Below, in pieces: positions 1 through 6,800 of a stretch of 8,244 nucleotides of DNA. The notes under the pieces are model-generated. The model was not told the origin of the DNA. It saw nothing but the letters and a program-made list of their open reading frames with translations, and ran no database searches. Made by a program: the position numbers and the translations under genes. How positions within the stretch are numbered: the stretch's first letter is position 1; each line of letters opens with the position of its first letter. Source of the DNA: an uncultured Thalassolituus sp. (GTDB lineage Bacteria > Pseudomonadota > Gammaproteobacteria > Pseudomonadales > Oceanobacteraceae); contig CAJXIT010000149.1 of assembly GCA_913054055.1 (NCBI GenBank), forward strand, positions 1 to 8,244, in the 5' to 3' direction.

Positions 1-157
1 TTTCTTTCTCATCCACGTTAAACACAAAAAAATTCTACTTATAAACAAGCAAACCATCAAATCCTGTAGGTCTCTAGTCAGACATTCTTACTTATTTCAG
101 ATCGTGAGCAAAAAACCACCTGTCCACTTTTCACATCTATAGTTACAACTACTTTAA

Positions 158-2023
158 TTAAGCAGCTCGCAAAGCCGCTTGAGACCCCCACATGGATTCC
201 AACCACAAACTGATATTTAACATGGGCCAAGCCGCTGCCCACTGCTGAGCACTTTGCTGCCCGATCAAAGCAACGGCCTCAGGGTGAAAAACATCTTTTG
301 CAAGATTGGACTGCAGCATGGCCTGACCTTGATCGGCCATCCATGATTGAAACGGCAGAGGAAAACTGGCCTTAGGGCGATTTAAAACGTGCTCAGGCAC
401 ATAACCCTCAAATGCACGGCGCAATAGTTGCTTTGCATTCACCTTATCAAGGGTCTCATTCATGGCAAAATGAAAATCCATTGGCATTTGATCAGCAAAT
501 TCCACCACTCTCACATCAGCAAAAGGCGTTCGCCCTTCTATGCTTGCTAACATGGTGCTGCTGTCCAGTCGCTCCAGTAAACCCGTTAGATTAAATTGAC
601 GCTGCGCCATCATCATGTGCGCCAAGCCATACTCTTCTGCTTGTTTAGAAGGGAATATTTTCTGTAACGCTTCTAGTAAACAATAATCTTGATTCGCCTC
701 CTTCATTACCGCCGGGTTTAAAACCTTGCCTTTCAATTGTAAGGGGACCCAAGAGGTCATTTGCAAATAGAAATCTAACGGGGTCTGCCCACGATGATCT
801 TTGCCTTGGCTATTGATTAAATAATTGGCAAACGGAAATAACTGTGCATCGTAACCGGCAAAAAATTCATCAGCCCCTTCACCACTCAAAACAACCTTGG
901 CATGGCCTGCTATGTGTTTGGCAACATGATAAATAGAAACTTGATTGGGGGTACTTAATGGCAAGCCTGTTTGTTTAATTATCCATGGCCACATCTCGTT
1001 AAACTGGCGATGATTAAGAGGGACAGTTTGATGATCTGTCCCCAAGGTTTCCGACGCCATCAAAGCATGCTCAACATCACTCAGGTCACCCTTAAAAGTG
1101 GAGACATCTGCAGGAATCGCTCCTGTGCACCAGGTTTTAAGATCTGAATTATGATGCAAGGTTCTAGCGGTAATAATGGTGCTGTCTAAACCACCTGATA
1201 GAAAAGTTGAATTCACCACATCACTGAGCAGGTGGCTATCAATCGAATCCGTTACAACCGCGCGAGTTTCTTCAATGGCTTCTTCTAGGGTTAAAACCAA
1301 TGAGTCACTTTTGCCCTGATACCAAAATCGACTAGACAATTGAGGCTGATGATCAGACACATCAATTTCCACTAACTCACCAGGTTGCAGCACATTCACC
1401 CCCTCATACATTGAACGGCTGCCCAATGTGGTTCGAATGGTCGTTAAATATGAACTGACTGTCACCCAATCCGGTTGCATTGAAATAGAAGGGTGTGCCA
1501 ACACGGATAAAGGCTCCGATGCAAACACCACTTCACTACCATTTGGAGTTTGAACATGTGCGTAATACAAAGGCTTAACACCCATTGGATCACGCACCAG
1601 AGTAACCCTTTGGTATTTAGCTTCATAAATGGCGAAAGCAAACATGCCTCGCAACTTAGGCAAGGTTTGCGGCCCCCAACACGCCCAAGCTTTTGCTAGG
1701 GTTTCAGTATCACTGTGTGTTTCAAATTGAACTCCTAACGCTTCCATTTCACTGCGTATAAATAGGTGATTATAAATTTCACCATTGAAGCTCAAAACTT
1801 GATGATCCATGGAATCGTGGCCGCCTAATTGAAACGGCTGCTGCCCATGCTTTAAATCAACAATGGATAAACGCCGATGAGCGAATGCCAAGTAGTGATT
1901 CATCCATAGGCCTTCACCGTCAGGGCCACGATGCTTCATTATGTCTCGCATTTTGATTACGGTTTTTTCGTTCACAGATAAGGTTCGGCCTTTAGCCGAA
2001 ACAATCCCCAATACACCACACAT
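158..2023 (-). CDS. asnB: Asparagine synthetase B, glutamine-hydrolysing (class II amidotransferase type)
   Basis: This 621-residue enzyme converts aspartate, glutamine and ATP to asparagine, glutamate, AMP and PPi in the cytoplasm. The N-terminal class II glutaminase domain (about residues 1-210) starts MCGVLGI. Cys2 becomes the N-terminal nucleophile once Met is removed, which fixes the start at nt 2023. HRGPDG (about 31-36), FNGEIYN (about 79-85) and SDTE (about 104) are glutamine-site motifs. The synthetase domain has the PP-loop LSGGLDST (about 275-282) for ATP and LSGEGADEFFAGY (about 379-391), both typical of the family. A GGAG Shine-Dalgarno sequence lies 8 nt before the ATG. The protein is longer than E. 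coli AsnB (about 554 residues) and fits the longer AsnB-like subgroup. Some longer homologues amidate peptides or surface polymers instead of free aspartate, so the substrate is likely but not proven. It appears to be a single-gene unit. I see no convincing terminator in the 157 bp downstream. Confidence 0.95.
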   Translation of the reverse strand: MCGVLGIVSAKGRTLSVNEKTVIKMRDIMKHRGPDGEGLWMNHYLAFAHRRLSIVDLKHGQQPFQLGGHDSMDHQVLSFNGEIYNHLFIRSEMEALGVQFETHSDTETLAKAWACWGPQTLPKLRGMFAFAIYEAKYQRVTLVRDPMGVKPLYYAHVQTPNGSEVVFASEPLSVLAHPSISMQPDWVTVSSYLTTIRTTLGSRSMYEGVNVLQPGELVEIDVSDHQPQLSSRFWYQGKSDSLVLTLEEAIEETRAVVTDSIDSHLLSDVVNSTFLSGGLDSTIITARTLHHNSDLKTWCTGAIPADVSTFKGDLSDVEHALMASETLGTDHQTVPLNHRQFNEMWPWIIKQTGLPLSTPNQVSIYHVAKHIAGHAKVVLSGEGADEFFAGYDAQLFPFANYLINSQGKDHRGQTPLDFYLQMTSWVPLQLKGKVLNPAVMKEANQDYCLLEALQKIFPSKQAEEYGLAHMMMAQRQFNLTGLLERLDSSTMLASIEGRTPFADVRVVEFADQMPMDFHFAMNETLDKVNAKQLLRRAFEGYVPEHVLNRPKASFPLPFQSWMADQGQAMLQSNLAKDVFHPEAVALIGQQSAQQWAAAWPMLNISLWLESMWGSQAALRAA

Positions 2024-2031
2024 AGATACAA

Positions 2032-2035
2032 CTCC
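2032..2035 (-). promoter_or_regulatory. Ribosome binding site of asnB
   Basis: The minus strand reads GGAG with an 8-nt spacer to the ATG at nt 2023. This supports the start that places the catalytic Cys at position 2. Confidence 0.75.
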
Positions 2036-2126
2036 AAACTCTACGATTACTTCTTAATACAAGGCCTAGCGATACACATAAGATTTACTTACAGCACCTT
2101 GCTTACAATTTTTTCATGACGTTTAA

Positions 2127-2145
2127 AAACATTGTAAAAATGTTT
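2127..2145. promoter_or_regulatory. Perfect 7-bp inverted repeat upstream of asnB (possible operator)
   Basis: The arms AAACATT and AATGTTT are separated by GTAAA. The site is centred about 113 nt upstream of the asnB start, which suits a transcription-factor site. It is AT-rich, so chance is a real alternative. No regulator is identified. Confidence 0.35.
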
Positions 2146-2225
2146 CTCTTGCGCGTATTAATTAAATAAATATGACAAATTCAATGCACAAGCATTCCCT
2201 TAAATTCAATCATAGAATTCAAGTG

Positions 2226-2243
2226 GCTAACTGATCAGTCAGC
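2226..2243. promoter_or_regulatory. 18-bp near-perfect palindrome (possible operator)
   Basis: The site reads GCTAACTGATCAGTCAGC. It is symmetric around TGATCA, with one mismatched pair (A2229/C2240). It has no spacer, so it would not form a stable RNA hairpin and better fits a dimeric DNA-binding protein. It lies about 200 nt upstream of the asnB start. The regulator is unknown. Confidence 0.35.
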
Positions 2244-2280
2244 GCTAAATCAAATTTAAAATATTCAAACAACCAGCAAC

Positions 2281-2306
2281 GATTTAAACAACTACCTGTT
2301 TAAATC
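2281..2306. repeat. Perfect 9-bp inverted repeat with 8-nt spacer
   Basis: GATTTAAAC (2281-2289) and GTTTAAATC (2298-2306) are exact reverse complements. The pair begins 6 nt past the stop codon of the small ORF at 2312-2416. It has no following T-tract, so a classic terminator is unlikely. It could be an operator or an RNA stem. Confidence 0.5.
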
Positions 2307-2311
2307 AGGAA

Positions 2312-2416
2312 TCACTGAGTGTGATAAAAGCCTGAAGCCCTAGAATGCGGGCCGTAGCGAGTACGCAAGGAAGGTGACGCAAAAAAACTGTCCGTAATAC
2401 CATATGTATCTCTCAT
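2312..2416 (-). CDS. Possible small ORF of 34 residues, function unknown
   Basis: The ATG at nt 2416 opens a 34-codon frame ending in TGA at 2312-2314. The peptide begins MRDTYGITDSFF, ends SGFYHTQ, and is rich in Arg, Ser and aromatic residues, with no membrane segment. A strong AGAAGGA Shine-Dalgarno sequence lies 3 nt before the ATG, slightly closer than ideal. A TATAAA box (2449-2454, minus strand) sits about 33 nt upstream but lacks a good -35 partner. It reads toward asnB, so it could be a leader peptide, an independent small protein or a chance frame. It is not a classic amino-acid attenuator: there is no run of Asn or Asp codons and no downstream terminator hairpin. I do not recognise the peptide. 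Confidence 0.3.
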   Translation of the reverse strand: MRDTYGITDSFFASPSLRTRYGPHSRASGFYHTQ

Positions 2417-2599
2417 AAATCCTTCTTAATTTCATGGAGGGATAGGTTTTTATATCGGAAGCCGCGACAAAAACTTTATGCTTTTTTTAGACAAATACGA
2501 TTTATTTATGACACTCATGCAATTGAAATAGACCAATTGAGACATAGCCGAGAAAACATGCGCCTTTGCGTAAAGTTCTTATAACTTTTCTATTTTTAT

Positions 2600-2640
2600 A
2601 AAAAACAAAAAAGCCCCAATGAATTACCATTGAGGCCTTA
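2600..2640 (-). terminator. Rho-independent terminator of dapB
   Basis: On the minus strand a 9-bp stem, GCCTCAATG pairing with CATTGGGGC (2628-2636 with 2613-2621), has a 6-nt loop and one U-G wobble. A T-rich tract (TTTTTTGTTTTT) follows directly. It starts about 110 nt beyond the dapB stop codon and matches the dapB direction. The stem is the same as in the terminator at 3770-3802. Confidence 0.88.
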
Positions 2641-2749
2641 ATACAAAAGATGCGACTATTAGAACCCATCTCTCGTCTTGCATCTCACAACTTTCGTTTA
2701 GCCCTAAAATTGTTCCATACAATTTTGAGGATACACCCCATCCATGGGA

Positions 2750-3556
2750 CTAAAACCCTAATACATCCTGCATATCGTACACACCATTTGGCTGGGCTTT
2801 TAACCAGCCAGCAGCACGTACTGCGCCTTTGGCAAAGGTCATGCGGCTTTGCGCTTTATGGGTAATTTCCACTCGCTCGCCATCTGCAGCAAACATTACT
2901 GTGTGATCACCCACTACATCGCCACCACGAATGGTTTGAAAACCAATCTCTTTATGAGGGCGCGCACCGGTAATGCCTTCACGACCGTAGTTGGCCACCT
3001 CATTAAGGTCCCAACCCATGGTTTCAGCAACCACTTCACCTAAACGTAAAGCCGTACCTGATGGCGCATCCACTTTGTGCTTGTGATGCATTTCAATCAC
3101 TTCAATATCACTGTCATCGCCCATGACTTTTGCAGCCATGCGCAATAGGTTTAGGCAAAGAGTCACACCCACAGAGTAGTTAGGGGCAAATACTATTTGC
3201 ATGTCCTGACCCGCCGCTTGCAAGCTGGCTTTTTGCTCATCGCTTAAACCGGTTGTACCGATCACAATGCCCTTGCCATTGGCTTTACAAAACTCAATAT
3301 TGGCCATGGTCGCTTCAGGTGAAGTGAAATCGATCAGTACATCAAAATCATCTTTGGCGTCTTCGATTGAACCCTTCAATGAAACCCCTAGCTTTTTACC
3401 TAGACCCGCCATTTCACCGGCATCAGCACCAATTAAGCTGTCTGACGGTAAAATAATACCAGCACCCATTTCAGAGTCTTTTGCCGCATCTGTGGCTTCG
3501 ATCAAAATGCGGCCCATACGGCCTGCGGCACCAATAATGGCAATGCGAGTAGTCAT
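2750..3556 (-). CDS. dapB: 4-hydroxy-tetrahydrodipicolinate reductase
   Basis: DapB reduces the dehydrated product of DapA with NAD(P)H, the second committed step to meso-diaminopimelate (peptidoglycan) and lysine, in the cytoplasm. The 268-residue length is usual. The N-terminal Rossmann domain begins RIAIIGAAGRMG (residues 4-15), with the GxxGxxG dinucleotide loop. IDFTSP (75-80) and GTTG (100-103) line the cofactor site. MHHKHKVDAPSGTAL (156-170) is the family signature, with catalytic His157/His158 and Lys161. The frame is open to a GTG at nt 3667, but the extra 37 residues run into the REPIN and have no family match, while the ATG at 3556 has an AAGG Shine-Dalgarno sequence 9 nt upstream. 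In many gammaproteobacteria dapB lies between dnaJ and carA. Here it stands alone, with a terminator before and after it. Confidence 0.97.
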   Translation of the reverse strand: MTTRIAIIGAAGRMGRILIEATDAAKDSEMGAGIILPSDSLIGADAGEMAGLGKKLGVSLKGSIEDAKDDFDVLIDFTSPEATMANIEFCKANGKGIVIGTTGLSDEQKASLQAAGQDMQIVFAPNYSVGVTLCLNLLRMAAKVMGDDSDIEVIEMHHKHKVDAPSGTALRLGEVVAETMGWDLNEVANYGREGITGARPHKEIGFQTIRGGDVVGDHTVMFAADGERVEITHKAQSRMTFAKGAVRAAGWLKAQPNGVYDMQDVLGF

Positions 3557-3565
3557 AGTGTGTGA

Positions 3566-3569
3566 CCTT
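3566..3569 (-). promoter_or_regulatory. Ribosome binding site deciding the dapB start
   Basis: AAGG on the minus strand, 9 nt before the ATG at nt 3556, favours that start over the in-frame GTG at 3667. Confidence 0.6.
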
Positions 3570-3596
3570 GTTAATTCAATTCGATATTGGAGGGGG

Positions 3597-3615
3597 ATTG
3601 TACAGGATATTCCTG
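3597..3615 (-). promoter_or_regulatory. Candidate dapB -10 box with adjoining palindrome
   Basis: TACAAT (3597-3602, minus strand) differs from the consensus -10 by one base and would place transcription start about 35 nt before the dapB ATG. No good -35 box stands 16-18 bp upstream. CAGGA-TAT-TCCTG (3603-3615) directly abuts the -10 box and could be a regulator site taking the place of the -35. The position is right, but both assignments are weak. Confidence 0.3.
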
Positions 3616-3654
3616 CCAGACGGGAGCCGGGCAAGCGCCGTATTAACACCATCA

Positions 3655-3744
3655 GTACGAGTCGCACCCTGTGCGCGATTTCAATAGCCCTATTACTGCC
3701 ACTAGACCTAGGTCTTATGGATCGCGCACAGGGTGGACTCCTAC
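3655..3744. repeat. Probable REPIN: two inverted REP-like elements
   Basis: The left arm on the plus strand (3655-3679) starts GTACGAG and continues into CACCCTGTGCGCGAT. The right arm on the minus strand (3744-3721) starts GTAGGAG and continues into the same 15 bases. The arms differ by one base in the head and one inserted base, and 41 bp separate them, including a 12-bp palindrome AGACCTAGGTCT (3704-3715). The left arm also has a small internal palindrome, CGCAC-CCT-GTGCG. A GTAG-type head followed by a short palindrome, in inverted pairs, is the layout of REP doublets mobilised by TnpA-REP (RAYT) transposases. It sits between the surface-protein terminator and the dapB promoter region, a typical extragenic location. 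No transposase gene is in the window. Family assignment rests on structure alone. Confidence 0.6.
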
Positions 3745-3769
3745 AGAGTTAGCATGCAAATATCTGATA

Positions 3770-3802
3770 CAAAAAGGCCCCAATGTTTTCACATTGAGGC
3801 TT
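3770..3802 (-). terminator. Rho-independent terminator of the GLUG surface-protein gene
   Basis: The minus-strand stem GCCTCAATG/CATTGGGGC (3792-3800 with 3777-3785) has the 6-nt loop TGAAAA and is followed by CTTTTTG. It begins 27 nt past the stop codon of the surface-protein gene. The T-tract is short (five T), so it may be weaker than its twin at 2600-2640. Confidence 0.82.
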
Positions 3803-3826
3803 CTTCTTAAATCATAGTGCTTATAA

Positions 3827-6800
3827 TTAGCAACGCTGCCTCACTCTAGCACCACTTACTAACCCAAGTAATATAAATATTAACCAGAGAGATACAACGC
3901 CACCGGATGATGGCTGTGCCGTTTCGTCTAGCTGGCGCCCATCTGTTTCATCAACTATCGCTACTACCACATCAAAACTAATTACTGCACCACCCGTTAA
4001 TTGGCCAATACCATTATCCGTAACCAGCACACTAACTTCATATGTACTCTCAGGTAAATTGACAGGTTCGAAGTTTAATGTATCACTCAAAGGTGCATTT
4101 AAACCAAGGCTAACTAAATCCCAATAAAATTGATGCTCATCGCTGCCGTTGCCATCTTGAACAATAGCGGTGATAGTCACCTCACCAGCGTCTTGTTGCA
4201 CACTTGCTACCTCAATACCATTTTGCTCAAGTTTCAAACTCACACTTGGCGCAAGGTTTTCATAGGTGACAGTCAACTCGTGATGTTGATTCGCTTCATC
4301 AATTACAAATAAGCTTTCGATTTCTTCATCACTTTCACGCTCAAGTTTTACTGACGTTAAATCTAAAATCAGTAACTCATCGTTTTCGCTTTCATTGTCT
4401 TCAATGATTGGGATTTTTATAAAGCCATCGCGGTTTAATGTTTCACCGTCACCCGCTTCGATCAGTACCTGATGCTCGGCCATGATATCAAACTCACCCG
4501 CCAAGTCAGCTTGCTGCACATCACTGCTTTCATTCACACTGAAGCTTACGACAACAGGATACTCAGGGGCATCACCGGTTAAGCCCACCTTGATTTCAAT
4601 AACAATATTTTCACCAATGGTTGATGTTGCTTGCTCAAATCGCACTTGCGGATAGATAACTGCCACCATCTCAACAGGCTCACTTCGATTACCCGAAGCA
4701 TCAATCGCCACTACTTGAATGGCTTGACGACCGGCTGGAATCAGCATGATGTCATTTTCATCAATGGCTAATACCGAACCGTTAAGACTGACTTCATACG
4801 TAAACTTAGTGTCCACCGCATCAATGGTTGTGAAATAGTTTAAGAAATTATCATCCACTAATAATTCAAATGCCTCTCCGCTTTCAGTGGTCACGGCCGC
4901 AGGTTCAATGCTGGGTACAGAAATGATTTCAGGTGAGCCGTTGTCTGCTCCTAAATTAGGATCATCCACATCGGTAACACCGTCATTGTCATCATCTAAA
5001 TCGGCAACATCCCCTAGGCCGTCATTATCAAAGTCACTGTGCTCAGCACTGTCTAATGGGAAGCGATCGTTAATGTCGGCAACGCCATCGCTGTCATCGT
5101 CTAGGTCTGCAATCATCTCTAATGCTATACAGCTTTCATCACATTCGTTAGGAATGCCATCATCATCAGTGTCCAAGCGATCACCAAGAGCAATCAGCGG
5201 ATAAGCATCCTGAGCATCCAATACACCATCGTTATCATCGTCGGTGTCAGCAGCCATTTGTAATGCGGTACAGCTTTCACCACACTGGTTTGGAATGCCG
5301 TCACCATCGGTGTCTAAACGACCGTCTAGAGAGATAAGCGGGTAAGCATCTTGAACATCCAATATACCGTCGTTGTCGTCATCAGTGTCTGTGGCCATTT
5401 CTAATGCAATACAGCTTTCGTCACATTCGTTAGGTATACCATCGCCGTCAGAGTCTAAACGATCTTCCAGAGAGATAAGCGGATAGGCATCTTGGGTATC
5501 AAACACGCCGTCGTTATCGTCATCGGTATCTGCAACCATTTCTAATACGATACAGCTTTCATCACATTCATTTGGAATACCATCACCATCTGTATCTAAA
5601 CGATCTTTCAGAGAAATAAGCGGGAATGCATCTTGAGTATCCAGTACGCCATCATTATCATCGTCGGTGTCTGCAGCCATCTCTAATGCGATACAGCTTT
5701 CATCGCATTCATTTGGAATACCGTCACCATCTGTATCTAAACGATCTTTCAGTGAAATAAGTGGGTACGCATCATTTGTATCAAGGACACCATCATTGTC
5801 GTCATCTAGATCTGCCGTCATGCCCAATACTAGACAATCTGCATCACAGGTGTCTGGTGCGCCGTCGTTATCTGCATCTAGTAAATCACCAATGGAAACT
5901 AATAAATAGATATCATCAATATCTGGGATACCATCATTGTCATGATCATAAGGAAGTAAATCTTCACTATCTAGGATGCCATCTCCATCTCCATCACGGT
6001 ATAAATTATTATTTAAAACTAAAGCAGGTAATTGAGTATTACTCCCAAAATCCCATAGGCTCTGACCATTAAGCGTGGCCTGATCCCAGTCCTTAAACAG
6101 GACCACTGGGGGTGCATTGCTGCCATCGACAGAGACACAGCTATTGCTGCTGGCATTCGTATTGGCTTGGGCACACTGTAAAGTCGATAATGATAAACCC
6201 ACGTAACTGTCGTCCTCAGACTGGGAAGCACCAGTGGTTTGACCAGAGACATCTGTGGCCCAGTAGCTGCTCTCGATGATTACGGAATAGTCACTAGATT
6301 TATCCCCAACTAAGCCACCGACGTCACCCTCACCGGTCACCAAGCCCGAACTTAAGCCATTCGTAATGCGGCTAAATTGTGAGGAACTAGTGGAGTTAGC
6401 TCGCCCCACCAAACCACCTATATAGTCCCTTCCCGTAACCGAACCAGTGTTTAGAGCATTCGCTAAGCGACTAGAATTCAAAAAACCTACTAGACCACCA
6501 ATCCTATCGCTACGCCCCTTCACTGCCCCCGTACTAAACACGTTTTCAATCTCTGAAAGGTAAGCAATTCCAGCAAATGAGCCGACATCAGAATTCCCAT
6601 AAACATTCATGAGCGGGCCGGTTAACCCTAGGTTACGAATCACCGCATTTTGAGTAATGCCAAATAAACCTTGGTAACTTGAATCTGAGCGATTAATGAA
6701 TAAATTACGTATAACATGGCCATTACCCTCAAGGGTGGCTGAAAAATAATTATTAAAGTAGCCAATAGGGCTCCAGCCGTGGCCCCCATCCCAATAGGCG

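Larger units (their letters stand above)
2024..2749. other. 726-bp intergenic region between dapB and asnB
   Basis: The region holds, from the dapB side, a terminator (about 2600-2640), a pair of CAATTG hexamers 8 bp apart (2520-2525 and 2534-2539), a possible 34-codon minus-strand ORF (2312-2416) and three inverted repeats (2281-2306, 2226-2243, 2127-2145). It is strongly AT-rich except for a GC-richer island at about 2331-2395, which lies inside the small ORF. Apart from the small ORF there is no other credible gene on either strand. I see no tRNA-like cloverleaf. The asnB promoter must lie here or further upstream, but no pair of -35/-10 boxes stands out. Confidence 0.8.

Noticed and set aside
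100..157. Terminator after asnB at the T-rich stretch on the minus strand near 110-116
   Set aside because: A run of six T is present, but I could not pair a stable stem directly before it.
3557..3667. N-terminal extension of dapB to an in-frame GTG at 3667
   Set aside because: The extra residues have no DapB character, the start would lie inside the REPIN arm, and the ATG at 3556 has its own ribosome site and the expected family N-terminus.
3267..3752. Plus-strand 161-codon frame opposite dapB
   Set aside because: It is fully antisense to a strongly supported dapB and runs through the REPIN. No domain is recognisable.
3655..3760. Integron attC site suggested by the long hairpin and a nearby GTTAGCA
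   Set aside because: The sequence does not fit the GTTRRRY core, no matching inverse core is present, and there are no cassette-like neighbours. A REPIN explains the structure better.
5111..5815. CRISPR array suggested by regular spacing
   Set aside because: The whole 141-bp period is conserved, without unique spacers, and is continuously in frame in a larger gene.
4887..6072. Plus-strand open frames of 80-105 codons opposite the calcium-repeat array
   Set aside because: They are antisense shadows of the repetitive Asp codons, giving low-complexity Ser- or His-rich peptides, and have no convincing ribosome sites.
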